Notes: generated from the letters alone by a model not told the origin. 46,258 nucleotides of DNA from DASQGA01 sp038209555 (GCA_038209555.1 JBBQXP010000009.1:1-46258); one strand, 5' to 3'; counted from the first letter of the stretch, positions 6,736 to 15,620 are shown. Program-made: numbers and translations.

Positions 6736-9477
6736 ATGGTGCAGTTCACCGACGACGCCCATCGTTCGGGCGAAGTCCCCATGATGCACGACACCGGGGC
6801 CATCGAGGCCTTTACCGCAGGGACGATGGCGATCCTGGACGGCGAGCCGGTGCAGGGCCCGCTCACGGGAATCGTTCGGGCCGCTGCACTCGCTACGCGC
6901 TCCGATCTCGCCATCGTACGCCGGTTGCGGGCCGGGCAACTCGAGGCACGGGTGGTGTATGCCAGGGCCGCCTCCGTTGTTCCCGAGCTCGAAGGATCGA
7001 TGCTCCCGCTCGCTGACCTGCCACTCGAGGAATCGAGCGTTGGCTCGAACGGGGTCGAGCTGCCGCCGGCGCTCGCCCGCGCAGCGCGGCTATCGCGTGC
7101 AGGGATCGTCCACGTCTTCCCGGTCCTCGGCGCCAACGGTCCTGCCGGATCACTCGAGCTCTATTGCCGCGCGGTAGATCTCTCTGAGCGCGAACGGGCT
7201 CTGGCCCGGCTCGCGGCAGCCCATCTCAGCGTTTGCCTCCGCCTTGCCGAGGCACTCGACCGACAGGCAAACGGACGACACGGTGGCATGGCGCTCGAAA
7301 CCCTCGGCGGCGCGTTGGCGGCGGGGTCGGACGAGGTGGAGACAGCGGAGCACGTTGTTCGTCTCGCCGTCGAGACCACCGGCGCGGCGGGGGCGCTACT
7401 CTGGCGGATCGAGCCTTTCGGGCCGCCTACGTTCCTCGCAGCCCATGGCCTGGAGGGACGCCTTCCGGACTTCGAGGAAGCAGTCGGGCTGGTCGAGGAT
7501 GCGATTGCGCGGCGAGACAACCGGTCCGCCGAGCGACCCGATCACACGGTCGTCCTCCCTCTGGGAGAGCCTCCGGCCGGCGCTCTGCAGCTCGTCTACG
7601 AAGGCCAGCCAGTGGCAGCGGACGAGTCGAGCCTCTCGGCCTTCGCTGCTCGTGCCGCGGTGGCCCTGCGCCGGGCCCGTCGCGCGGCGCTCGTCCAAGA
7701 CGAACTGCGCCGCTCGCGGACCCTGATCGCTGTGGTCGGCCAGGCGATCTCGCAACTTTCCCTCGCCCACACGCTCGAGACGGCCGTCGAGCGGGTAGTC
7801 GAACTGACCGGGAGCGGGGAGGTCGCCGTCTACCTGCGCGAGGCGGAGCGGCTGACGGCACCCGCTGCCTCGGCTGCGCTCCAGGGGCCGCATGTTGAAA
7901 TTGCCGAGCGGCTCCTCGAGCTTGCGCTGGGCCCGTTTCGCGGCCGCGGGTTCGTCTCGGTCGAAGATGCGGGCCGTGACCCGCGACTGGCCGGACTCGC
8001 GCCCGCCGTCTCCGAGGTCGGCATCGGGCGGGCGCTGCTCGTCCCACTCGTCGTTCAGGACGAAGTGATCGGAGCGCTCGGGGTTTACGGCCGTCGGCCG
8101 AGACCGTTTCGGGACGAGGAGCAGCGCCTCCTGATCGCGCTCTCGAGCCAACTGGCGGTGGCCGTCCAGAACGCGCTTCTGCACGAGCGGACGAAGGAGC
8201 TCGGATCGGTCCTCGAGCGAACGCTCAGATCGGAGCGCAAGGCGGCCCGCCAGCTCCGAGGGCTGTTCGAGATCTCGAACTCGTTCGCGCGGAGCCTCTC
8301 GCTCGACGCCACGCTCGACGCGGTCGCGAAGACCATGGTGGAGCTCTTCGACTTGGACGCGGCCGCGATTCGCATGTCGGACGAGCGAGGTGAGGCGCTC
8401 GTCACGAAGGCAATCCACGTGGCTGATCCCTCGCTTCGTGCGCCTGCCGAGACGATCCTCGCGCGCCCGCAGCCCCTGCACGCGCCGCTCGCGCGCCGGT
8501 TCCTCCGCGCGGGAAAGCCGACCCTACTGGTACCGGGGACCGCCGCACACACGGACTCGCACCTCCTGCTCGAGCCGTTCCTGGCCAAGGGATCCTCCGC
8601 TGCCGTGATCCCGATGGCGACGCCCGGCGAGGTTCTCGGCACGCTGACCCTGCTCTCGCTTGACCCGGCCCGTCCGCTCGACCAGGAAACGGTGGATGCA
8701 GCACTGACGGTCGTGTCGCAGGCTGCGCTAGCGATCGACAACGCGCGCCTCTCCCAGCAGCAGAAGGACTTCGCCGAGACGATGCAGCGGTCGCTTCTGC
8801 CCAGTGACCTGCCGGAAGTGCCCGGGCTCGAGCTCGGGCACGTCTACGAGTCGTCGGCTGCGGTCGAGGTCGGCGGCGACGTCTATGACTTCCTCCTCCT
8901 CGAGGACGGCCGCCTCGCCGTCGTCCTCGGCGACGTCACCGGCAAGGGGATCGGGGCCGCAGCGGACATGGCAATGGCGAAGTTCACCTTCAGGGCACTC
9001 GCACGAAGCTACCCGGAGCCGTCCCAGTTTCTGGCCAAGGCGAACGAGGTCGTCTTCGAGGAACTCGAGCTCGGAAAGTTCATCACCATGCTCTATGTGC
9101 TGGTCGACCCGTCGACCGGTCGCGCGTCCTGCGCGAGCGGGGGCCATCCACCGCTGCGCCTCGTGCGGCCTGACGGCACTGTGACGGCAGTCGTCGCGCA
9201 AGGCATGGCGCTCGGGATCGACCTGGATCAGGCGTACCCCGAGCAGGAGGTGCACCTCGAGCGCGGCAGCGCCCTCGTCCTCTACACGGACGGAATCACC
9301 GAGGCCAGGCGGCGCGGCGAGCTCTACGGAGAGGACCGCCTCGACGCGTCGCTCGCGCGGCACGCGGCCCTGCCGGCACAACAGCTCGCCGAGCAGGTCG
9401 TGGCCGACACTCGGGCGTACTCCGGGCGCGATCTGGCGGACGACTGCGCCGTGGTCGTGCTCCGCTTGGCAAGCTAG
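6736..9477 (+). CDS. Multi-GAF PP2C-type phosphatase (SpoIIE/RsbU family)
   Basis: A 913-residue cytosolic signalling protein. Three GAF-type sensor domains can be followed at roughly residues 185-325, 345-490 and 510-680, and an N-terminal stretch (about 30-180) looks like a fourth, degenerate one. Short helical linkers join them (HERTKELGSVLERTLRSERK). The C-terminal domain (about 690-913) is a PPM/SpoIIE phosphatase with metal-binding acidic motifs VGGDVYDF, GDVTGKG, SGGHPPL, LYTDGITEAR and DDCAVV. Such enzymes usually dephosphorylate an anti-sigma-factor antagonist, but no STAS or anti-sigma gene is nearby, so the partner is encoded elsewhere. The ligand of the GAF domains cannot be read from sequence. 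Confidence 0.92.
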   Translation: MVQFTDDAHRSGEVPMMHDTGAIEAFTAGTMAILDGEPVQGPLTGIVRAAALATRSDLAIVRRLRAGQLEARVVYARAASVVPELEGSMLPLADLPLEESSVGSNGVELPPALARAARLSRAGIVHVFPVLGANGPAGSLELYCRAVDLSERERALARLAAAHLSVCLRLAEALDRQANGRHGGMALETLGGALAAGSDEVETAEHVVRLAVETTGAAGALLWRIEPFGPPTFLAAHGLEGRLPDFEEAVGLVEDAIARRDNRSAERPDHTVVLPLGEPPAGALQLVYEGQPVAADESSLSAFAARAAVALRRARRAALVQDELRRSRTLIAVVGQAISQLSLAHTLETAVERVVELTGSGEVAVYLREAERLTAPAASAALQGPHVEIAERLLELALGPFRGRGFVSVEDAGRDPRLAGLAPAVSEVGIGRALLVPLVVQDEVIGALGVYGRRPRPFRDEEQRLLIALSSQLAVAVQNALLHERTKELGSVLERTLRSERKAARQLRGLFEISNSFARSLSLDATLDAVAKTMVELFDLDAAAIRMSDERGEALVTKAIHVADPSLRAPAETILARPQPLHAPLARRFLRAGKPTLLVPGTAAHTDSHLLLEPFLAKGSSAAVIPMATPGEVLGTLTLLSLDPARPLDQETVDAALTVVSQAALAIDNARLSQQQKDFAETMQRSLLPSDLPEVPGLELGHVYESSAAVEVGGDVYDFLLLEDGRLAVVLGDVTGKGIGAAADMAMAKFTFRALARSYPEPSQFLAKANEVVFEELELGKFITMLYVLVDPSTGRASCASGGHPPLRLVRPDGTVTAVVAQGMALGIDLDQAYPEQEVHLERGSALVLYTDGITEARRRGELYGEDRLDASLARHAALPAQQLAEQVVADTRAYSGRDLADDCAVVVLRLAS

Positions 9478-9516
9478 AGGCTGGGTAGGCCGATTACCGA
9501 TCGACCATCTAGACGG

Positions 9517-11073
9517 ATGCCGACGGCCTTTGCCCCCGCCACCGAGTCGCGCGTGAGTGGCGTCCGGCTCCCTGTGCTGGTATTCATGGCGGGCTGCGGG
9601 ACGCTTGCGACGGAGATCTCCGCCTCGCGCCTGCTCGCGCCCTACTTCGGAAGCTCGACGATCGTCTGGGCGAACATCATCGGCCTCATCCTCGTCTACC
9701 TATCGATCGGCTACTGGCTCGGAGGGAAGCTGGCCGACCGCCGCCCGGACCCTCGGTTGCTCGGCCGCATGGTCGTCGTCGCTGCAGTCGTGATCGCGGC
9801 GACACCCTTCATCGCACGGCCGATTCTCGACGTGGCCGTGCAGGGCCTGGCCGCCGCGACCGTGGGCGCGGTCATCGGCTCGTTCTTTGCCGCGCTCGCC
9901 CTGTTTGCGATTCCAGTGACCCTTCTCGGGGCCGTCTCGCCGTTTGCGATCCGTCTTGCGATCTCCGATGTCGAGCAAGCGGGAACGGTTGCCGGGCGCC
10001 TCTACGCCCTCTCTACGGTGGGGAGCATCCTGGGAACGTTCCTCTCCGCGCTGGTCACGATCCCTCTCGTCGGCACGCAACGCACGATGGTCGGGGCGGC
10101 GACCTTGCTCGTGCTGGGAGCGGCGCTGCTCCTCGGGCGCCGGTGGCAGCTCGTGACCCTGGCCTTCCTGGCGCTTCTCCTGATCCCGGCGGGCGCCATC
10201 AAGGCCACCCCTGGCCTCCTCTACGAGACGGAGTCCCGCTATCAGTACGTCCAGGTCGTGGAGCGCGCCGACAAGTCGCGCGTGCTGAAGCTGAACGAGG
10301 GGGTGGCCGTCCATTCGCTCTGGCACCGTGACTCCGTCTTGACCGGCGGAGAATGGGACATGTTCCTGGTCGTGCCGCCCCTCCTCGACCGGCCGGTGCG
10401 ACGGATCTGCGTGATCGGGAACGCGGGCGGGACGATCGCGCGGGCCTTCGCCCTGCTCTACCCGGATGCCGAGATCGACGGCGTCGAGATCGATCCGAAG
10501 GTCACCGAGGCGGGGCGGCGCTTCCTGGGCCTTCGCGAGAATCCGCGCCTCCACGTCGTCACGGCCGACGGGCGCCCCTTTCTTCAGGCGACAGATCGTC
10601 GCTACGACCTGATCTTCGTCGACGCTTACCACCAGCCGTACATCCCGTTCTACCTCACCACGCGGGAGTTCTTCCGACTCGCCCGTGAGCGGCTCGAGCC
10701 GGGCGGCATCCTTGCCCTGAACGTCGCCCGCCTGCCCGGTGACGATCGGCTCTCCGAGGCGATCGGAAGCACGCTGCTCGCGGAGTTCCCGCGGAGCTGG
10801 GCGTGGCCGGCACTCCGGTTCAACGAGCTCGTGCTCGGCTTCGACCGGGCGGTGGGGCGCTCGGAGCTTCTCGCGCGCACCAGGCGGTTCGACCCGCGCA
10901 TCGCTTCGCTCGCGCCGCTCCTCGAGCGGCAGCTCCGTCCGATGCGCGCCGAGATGAGCCCGCTGACGGACGACCGGGCGCCGGTGGAATGGCTGACCGA
11001 CCGGATGATCGTGGACTACGTCGCCAGGGGCGGAGGGGATGCCGAAGAGGATCTCCTGCCGACCGCGCCGTGA
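9517..11073 (+). CDS. Membrane-anchored spermidine-synthase-like protein
   Basis: A 518-residue fusion of an N-terminal membrane region (about residues 15-235, seven or more helices, starting LVFMAGCGTLATEISASRLLAPYFG) and a C-terminal aminopropyltransferase-like Rossmann domain (about 245-470). Cofactor-side motifs are present (VEIDP, ADGRPF, YDLIFVDAYHQP, L-x-T-x-E-F-F). The first glycine motif reads VIGNAGGTIAR instead of the usual GGGDG, so the substrate Asp is replaced. Classic polyamine synthesis is therefore doubtful. Its stop overlaps the GTG of the next gene (GTGA), coupling it to the glycerophosphodiesterase. Confidence 0.87.
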   Translation: MPTAFAPATESRVSGVRLPVLVFMAGCGTLATEISASRLLAPYFGSSTIVWANIIGLILVYLSIGYWLGGKLADRRPDPRLLGRMVVVAAVVIAATPFIARPILDVAVQGLAAATVGAVIGSFFAALALFAIPVTLLGAVSPFAIRLAISDVEQAGTVAGRLYALSTVGSILGTFLSALVTIPLVGTQRTMVGAATLLVLGAALLLGRRWQLVTLAFLALLLIPAGAIKATPGLLYETESRYQYVQVVERADKSRVLKLNEGVAVHSLWHRDSVLTGGEWDMFLVVPPLLDRPVRRICVIGNAGGTIARAFALLYPDAEIDGVEIDPKVTEAGRRFLGLRENPRLHVVTADGRPFLQATDRRYDLIFVDAYHQPYIPFYLTTREFFRLARERLEPGGILALNVARLPGDDRLSEAIGSTLLAEFPRSWAWPALRFNELVLGFDRAVGRSELLARTRRFDPRIASLAPLLERQLRPMRAEMSPLTDDRAPVEWLTDRMIVDYVARGGGDAEEDLLPTAP

Positions 11074-11777
11074 GGCTGCGCGCCGAGGACGGGCGGTTCC
11101 TCCGGATCGCGCACCGGGGAGCCGCCGCGCTCGCCGCCGAGAATTCCCTCGCTGCGATCGAGGCGGGGCTCGCGGCCGACGTCGACATCGTCGAGTTCGA
11201 CGTGCTCGAGGTGGGGGGGCGGCTCGTCGTCGCCCACGCACCCGAGCTTGCGGTCCCCGACGGTCCGACCCTCGATGACGCTCTCGAGCTCGCAAGCGCC
11301 TCCCGGCCCCACGTCGGGCTGGACGTCGACCTGAAGTGGCACGGGTTCGAGGAAAGGGTGGTCGAGACTATCCGCCGTCACGGACTCGTCGAGCGGACGC
11401 TGATCTCCTCCTGCTTCGCACCGAGCTTGCGCGCGGTGCGGAAGCTCGAACCTTGCCTCGCGACGGCGTTCGCCTATCCGTTCGACCGCTACCGGGCGAG
11501 TGAGCGCCGCGTCGTGCCGGAGGCGCTCGTCCGGGCGAGCCTGGCCGGAATGAAGTGGGCCCTCCCGGCCCGGGTCCAGCGGATGCTGGTCCGAGCTGAG
11601 GCCGACGTGGCCACCCTCCACTGGCTCGTCATCTCCCCGCGACTGGTTGAACGCTGCCACGCCATGGGAGCTGCCGTCTGGGCGTGGACCGTGAACGACG
11701 CGAACGTGATCGAGTCGGTCGCGGCGGCGGGTGTCGACGGGATCATCAGTGACGATCCACGTCTCTTCGACGCCTAG
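11070..11777 (+). CDS. Glycerophosphodiester phosphodiesterase
   Basis: A 235-residue GDPD-family TIM-barrel enzyme, hydrolysing glycerophosphodiesters to sn-glycerol 3-phosphate and an alcohol. Catalytic motifs: HRG near residue 14, ENS, the metal-binding pair in VEFDVLEV and the second His in VVAHAP. Further conserved pieces are GLDVDLK and the C-terminal VWAWTVND with GVDGIISDDP. There is no signal peptide, so it is probably cytosolic. The GTG at 11070 overlaps the previous stop as GTGA; the frame is open much further upstream but that is a shadow of the membrane gene. The enzyme may recycle phospholipid head groups. Confidence 0.92.
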   Translation: MRLRAEDGRFLRIAHRGAAALAAENSLAAIEAGLAADVDIVEFDVLEVGGRLVVAHAPELAVPDGPTLDDALELASASRPHVGLDVDLKWHGFEERVVETIRRHGLVERTLISSCFAPSLRAVRKLEPCLATAFAYPFDRYRASERRVVPEALVRASLAGMKWALPARVQRMLVRAEADVATLHWLVISPRLVERCHAMGAAVWAWTVNDANVIESVAAAGVDGIISDDPRLFDA

Positions 11778-11779
11778 GG

Positions 11780-11808
11780 TTGTAGACGTCGGCCGGCACC
11801 CATACGAT
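11780..11808 (+). promoter_or_regulatory. Candidate promoter for L,D-transpeptidase
   Basis: TTGTAG (11780-11785) and TACGAT (11803-11808) are separated by 17 bases, directly after the GDPD stop. Initiation near 11815 would give a leader of a few bases before TTG 11818 or ATG 11827. Confidence 0.42.
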
Positions 11809-11817
11809 TTGTGGACC

Positions 11818-12762
11818 TTGCGCCGCATGTTCGCCTTCGCCGCGGTTCTCGCGGCGCTCTTTCCCTGCCCGGCCCGCGCCGGCGATTCGGCTCCCACTGT
11901 CGCGTCGGGAGTGGTCGTTTACGGCGTAGACCTGAGCGGCAAGACCAGGGAAGAGGCGATTGCGGCCGTTGAAGCCGCGTTTGCCCGCCCGCTCAGCTTC
12001 CACTTCCGCACGAACACCTGGCGGATCACGCCGCGCGAACTCTGGGCGAAGGCGTACGTCGGCGAGGCGGTGACCGCGGCCCTTGTGGCTCAGCCGGGCG
12101 CGAGAGTCCCGCTCGTGGTCCAGATCAACCGGTGGCGGATCCGCACGTACGTGGCGATGCTCGACCGCGTTCGCTCGCGGGCCCCGCGGAACACCCGCGT
12201 CTACCTCCGGAACCTGCGGCCGAGGTTCACGAAGCCGCGGAACGGCTGGAGCGTTCGCCGGCTCGTGATGCGAAGCGTGATCGGGCATGCCCTTCGACTC
12301 AATATTCGCGGGCCGATCGAGCTCGTCGTCGAGACGATCGAGCCGCGGATTACACCGGCGAGCTACACCTCGATTATCGTGATCCGGCGCGGCTCCCACA
12401 CGCTGTCGCTCTACCGGCGCATGACCTTCGTCCGGCGCCTGGGGGTTGCCGTCGGCCAGCCGGCCTTCCCGACCCCGATCGGACGCTTCTCGATCGTTGT
12501 CAGGGCTCGAAATCCCTGGTGGTATCCGCCCAACTCCGACTGGGCCCAGGGCCTCCAGCCGAGTCCACCGGGGCCAGGTAATCCCCTCGGCACGCGGTGG
12601 ATGGGTCTCTCCGCCCCGGGCGTCGGCATCCACGGCACGCCTGACGCGGCGTCGATCGGCTACTCGGCGTCGCACGGCTGTATCCGCATGCGGATCCCCG
12701 ACGCGGAATGGCTCTTCGACCGCGTCTCGCTCGGCGCACCGGTCTTCATCGTCCGCGCCTAA
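11818..12762 (+). CDS. L,D-transpeptidase (YkuD) with PG-binding domain
   Basis: An exported peptidoglycan cross-linking enzyme of about 314 residues. A signal peptide follows the start (RRMFAFAAVLAALFPCPARAG). A peptidoglycan-binding_4-like region runs to about residue 190 (VYGVDLSGKTREEAIAAVEAAF). The C-terminal YkuD domain carries the catalytic motif: GIHGT, a spacer, then SASHGCIRM with the nucleophilic Cys. TTG 11818 and ATG 11827 are both possible starts; both keep the signal peptide. It forms 3-3 cross-links or attaches proteins to the wall by family analogy. It is followed by cytochrome-biogenesis genes but is probably a separate transcript. Confidence 0.92.
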   Translation: MRRMFAFAAVLAALFPCPARAGDSAPTVASGVVVYGVDLSGKTREEAIAAVEAAFARPLSFHFRTNTWRITPRELWAKAYVGEAVTAALVAQPGARVPLVVQINRWRIRTYVAMLDRVRSRAPRNTRVYLRNLRPRFTKPRNGWSVRRLVMRSVIGHALRLNIRGPIELVVETIEPRITPASYTSIIVIRRGSHTLSLYRRMTFVRRLGVAVGQPAFPTPIGRFSIVVRARNPWWYPPNSDWAQGLQPSPPGPGNPLGTRWMGLSAPGVGIHGTPDAASIGYSASHGCIRMRIPDAEWLFDRVSLGAPVFIVRA

Positions 12763-12787
12763 CCCGAAGCTAGACTCGATTGCGGGC

Positions 12788-13345
12788 ATGGCCCGCCGCG
12801 GCAAACTCATCCTGCAGATGGCCGCCGTCTCGGTGGTTGCCCTCCTGATCTCACTCTTCGCCTGGCAGCTCGCGACGAAGGAGCACGCACGCGGGCTCAC
12901 CTCCGCGCTGGAGCGGGGCGAGACGCCACCCGCACCCGCCTTTACGCTCGCGCGCCTCGTGGGTGAGGGCGAGATCTCGCTCGCGTCGCTCCGCGGGAAG
13001 GCGGTCGTCCTCAACTTCTGGGCTTCCTGGTGCGAACCGTGCAAGGAGGAGTCGCCGAGGCTCGAGTCGGCGTGGAGGCGCTACCGCGATCAGGGCGTGG
13101 TCTTCCTCGGCATCGACGTCAACGACTTCAAGGGGGACGCAAAGAAGTTCGTGGAGCGCTACGGGCTGACGTATCCAATCCTTCACGACGGGCGGGGGTC
13201 GACGATCGGCCGCTACGGCGTCACCGGCTTCCCGGAGACGTGGTTCGTGGGTCGAAACGGGAACCTCGTGGGCGCGCGCATCCAGGGTCCGGTCAATGAT
13301 TCGGAGCTGAACGAGTACATCCAGCGCGCGCTGGCGGAGTCGTGA
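12788..13345 (+). CDS. TlpA/CcmG-type membrane-anchored thioredoxin
   Basis: A 185-residue extracytoplasmic thiol-disulfide oxidoreductase. An N-terminal membrane anchor (LILQMAAVSVVALLISLFAW) precedes a thioredoxin fold with the redox motif NFWASWCEPCKEES and the cis-Pro region GVTGFPETW. It is expected to keep apocytochrome c haem-binding cysteines reduced, receiving electrons from CcdA. The ATG at 12788 is 25 bases after the L,D-transpeptidase stop. TAGACT at 12771-12776 may be its -10. The stop overlaps the CcmH start, so ccmG-ccmH-ccdA form one unit. Confidence 0.93.
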   Translation: MARRGKLILQMAAVSVVALLISLFAWQLATKEHARGLTSALERGETPPAPAFTLARLVGEGEISLASLRGKAVVLNFWASWCEPCKEESPRLESAWRRYRDQGVVFLGIDVNDFKGDAKKFVERYGLTYPILHDGRGSTIGRYGVTGFPETWFVGRNGNLVGARIQGPVNDSELNEYIQRALAES

Positions 13346-13812
13346 TGCGGGCGCTCGTTCTCTTGGTGGTGGCAGCGTCGGTCGCCGCCGTTCCCGCGTA
13401 CGCAAGCGAGCAGCATCCGACCCTCGCGGACCTCGCGAACGAGGTGATTTGCCCAACCTGCCACACCACGATCGACCAATCGAGCTCCCCGATCGCCCTG
13501 CGGATGAAAGCGTTCATCCGAGAACGGATCGCCGCCGGCGACACGAAGAGTGAGATCAAGAACAAGCTCGTCGCCCAGTTCGGCGAGAGCGTGCTGGCGG
13601 CACCGCCCCGCAGTGGCTTCAACCTGCTCGCCTGGATTCTGCCGCTCGCGGGAGCAGGAATCGGGGCGGCTGTACTCGCGATCCTCGCCCGGCGCTGGCG
13701 CCGCGGAAGGCCCGAGTCTTCGGAGCCCGGGCCATCCTCGAACGGCAGGGCCGCGCTCACCGCGGATCTCGACCGGCGGGTCGACGAGGAGCTCGCCCGC
13801 TTCGACGCCTAG
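13342..13812 (+). CDS. CcmH-type cytochrome c biogenesis protein
   Basis: A 156-residue exported, membrane-anchored protein. A signal peptide (LVLLVVAASVAAVPAYA) precedes the CcmH/CycL core with the redox pair in VICPTCHTTIDQSSSPIA and the helical ALRMKAFIRERIAAG. A single transmembrane helix (LLAWILPLAGAGIGAAVLAILA) and a basic cytoplasmic tail follow. CcmH handles reduction of apocytochrome c and its presentation to the haem lyase. GTG 13342 and ATG 13345 are adjacent possible starts overlapping the previous stop. Confidence 0.92.
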   Translation: MMRALVLLVVAASVAAVPAYASEQHPTLADLANEVICPTCHTTIDQSSSPIALRMKAFIRERIAAGDTKSEIKNKLVAQFGESVLAAPPRSGFNLLAWILPLAGAGIGAAVLAILARRWRRGRPESSEPGPSSNGRAALTADLDRRVDEELARFDA

Positions 13813-13815
13813 GAG

Positions 13816-14508
13816 ATGGAAGGAAAGATCCTCCCCGTCTTCCTGGCCGGGATGGTCTCGTTCGTGACGCCCTGCATCCTCCCGCTCGTCCCCGGCTACC
13901 TCTCGGTCGTGTCGGGGACGCAGCCCGGCGTCGGCGGCCGGCGCGTGGTCGCGGCGAGCCTCCCCTTCGTGCTCGGCTTCACGCTCGTCTTCGTCGCGCT
14001 CGGTGCCGCGGTCGGTGCCGTCGGCGGCCTCACCCAGGCGAGCAAGCAGGTGGCCGGAATCGTCCTTGTCGTCTTCGGCTTCGCCTTCCTCGGACTCTTG
14101 CCCTTTCCGTTCCTGGAGAGGCTGGTCGCGCCGGAGCTCGTACAAGGAGCGAGCCGCCGCGGGTCGCGCGTCCTGCTCGGAGGAGCATTCGCAGTCTGTG
14201 CAACCCCGTGTCTAGGGGCGTTCCTCGCCTCCGCGCTAGCGCTCGCCGGCTCGCGGGGAACGGTCGTTCAGGGCTCGCTCCTCCTCCTCGTGTACTCGCT
14301 GGGCCTCGCGGTGCCGTTCGTCGCGGTCGGGGCGGGCCTCAATTGGGCCACGCAGGCCTCGCGCTGGCTCCGTGACCGCTACCGGATCCTCCAGGCTGTC
14401 GGTGGAACGATCCTGGTCGCCTTCGGACTGCTCCTCTTCGTCGGGCGGGACTGGTGGCTGAACGTCGCGCTGAACAGACTGCTCGACTTTCTTGGCCTTG
14501 GCTCCTAG
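13816..14508 (+). CDS. ccdA: CcdA-type thiol-reducing membrane protein
   Basis: A 230-residue integral membrane protein of the CcdA/DsbD-beta family with six predicted helices. It carries reducing equivalents from cytosolic thioredoxin to extracytoplasmic TlpA/CcmG. The paired cysteines are visible in VSFVTPCILPLVPGYLS (helix 1) and AVCATPCLGAFLAS (helix 4). The ATG is three bases after the ccmH stop. The 3' end overlaps the convergent DUF309-GNAT gene by four bases. No CcmF/ResBC haem lyase or CcmE is in the window, so the system is completed elsewhere or upstream of another locus. Confidence 0.94.
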   Translation: MEGKILPVFLAGMVSFVTPCILPLVPGYLSVVSGTQPGVGGRRVVAASLPFVLGFTLVFVALGAAVGAVGGLTQASKQVAGIVLVVFGFAFLGLLPFPFLERLVAPELVQGASRRGSRVLLGGAFAVCATPCLGAFLASALALAGSRGTVVQGSLLLLVYSLGLAVPFVAVGAGLNWATQASRWLRDRYRILQAVGGTILVAFGLLLFVGRDWWLNVALNRLLDFLGLGS

Positions 14509-15608
14509 GGCGGCGGCTTCAAGAAGACGACCTCCCGCCCGATGCCCTCGAAGCCGCGGCGCCGGTAGAGCTCGATCGGGCCCTCGTCCTCGTTGACGAC
14601 GAGGAAGACGAAGTCGTGCCCGGCTTCGAGAGCCGCGCGCCCGGCGGTGGCGACTACTGCGCCCGCCAGCCCTTGACCGCGGTGCCCCCGGAGCGTGCAC
14701 ACCGACTCGATCTGCGCGGTCTGCCCGTCCGAGTAGAGCTCGCACCAACTCGTTGCGCTGCCTTCGTCCAACGTAGCGAACGTGCGGAGGTCCACCGCCT
14801 GCTCGGTCAGGGCGGAGATCGAGAGGATCTGCTCGACAGTGTCGTTGCTCGCGGTCCGGTCCTCGCCGAGCAGGAACTCTCGCTCCGAGACCTTGATCGA
14901 GGCTCGCTCCACCTCGACCACGTCGTGGGTCCGCTCGGGCGGGCGATGCTCGCGGAGTGCCATGACGAGGTTGCGGTCGATGCGCCACCCGAGCTCTCGA
15001 AATTCCGGCGCCAACCGTAGGGCTGTCTGCTCACCATGGACGACGATCTTCCGGTGCGTGACTCCGTCCGCATGGAGGGGGTCCGCGTCTGCGGCGAGGC
15101 GAGCGCCGCCCGTGCCGGGCGGAAGCTCCTCCACCCGGACGAAGTTCAGGTCCCAGATCAGCGGGAGGTCGGGCCGCTGCAAGGCCACGCCGAGTGGGAA
15201 GGCTTCGGTCTTGGTGGCCGTCCGATCCTGGATCCCGCGGATGAAGGCCAGTGCCCGCCCAAGCTCCTCGCCGCCCACGAGCGCGGGCGCGAGGCGAAGC
15301 TCGGGCAGGGTCGGAAACGAGGCGAGGGCGAGGTCCAGCGTGGTCAGGAGCCCGCTGACGTCGAGCCCTTCGTGGCTCGGTGCGTACGGCGTCAGCCTCC
15401 GGCGTGCCTTCTCGAGCTGCCTCCTGCACCCGACTTCGTTCCTCCGCTCCGCCTGGAGCCAGGCGACGACGGTGTGGACGAGGCCTTGGTAGAAGTCGCG
15501 TTCGCCGGCCTCGACCCGGCGCCAGACCACCTCGAACGCCTCGTGCGCCTCGAAGAACTGGCCGCGTCGCGCCAGCTCGAGACCGTGCTCGTAGTCCTCC
15601 CCGGCCAC
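14505..15608 (-). CDS. DUF309 domain fused to GNAT acetyltransferase
   Basis: A 367-residue fusion. Residues 1 to about 80 are a DUF309 domain (YEHGLELARRGQFFEAHEAF, VVWRR, the DFYQGLVHTVVAW helix). From about 110 to the end it looks like a tandem GNAT: a degenerate N-half and a C-half with the acetyl-CoA motif A (CTLRGHRGQGLAGAVV) and the tail LYRRRGFEGIG. The catalytic partner residues and substrate are unknown. DUF309 is usually a stand-alone protein. The GTG start is preceded by TAGTTT 12 bases upstream. The frame is continuous, so this is not an assembly join. Confidence 0.85.
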   Translation of the reverse strand: MAGEDYEHGLELARRGQFFEAHEAFEVVWRRVEAGERDFYQGLVHTVVAWLQAERRNEVGCRRQLEKARRRLTPYAPSHEGLDVSGLLTTLDLALASFPTLPELRLAPALVGGEELGRALAFIRGIQDRTATKTEAFPLGVALQRPDLPLIWDLNFVRVEELPPGTGGARLAADADPLHADGVTHRKIVVHGEQTALRLAPEFRELGWRIDRNLVMALREHRPPERTHDVVEVERASIKVSEREFLLGEDRTASNDTVEQILSISALTEQAVDLRTFATLDEGSATSWCELYSDGQTAQIESVCTLRGHRGQGLAGAVVATAGRAALEAGHDFVFLVVNEDEGPIELYRRRGFEGIGREVVFLKPPP

Positions 15609-15614
15609 CGCTCG

Positions 15615-15620
15615 AAACTA
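15615..15620 (-). promoter_or_regulatory. -10-like box before DUF309-GNAT gene
   Basis: On the minus strand TAGTTT begins 12 bases before the GTG at 15608. No Shine-Dalgarno is seen. It lies in a 56-base divergent gap shared with the receiver-like gene. Confidence 0.38.

Noticed and set aside
9700..11295. Long minus-strand open frame of 531 codons
   Set aside because: Antisense to the spermidine-synthase-like gene; composition is Arg/Pro-rich as expected of a shadow.
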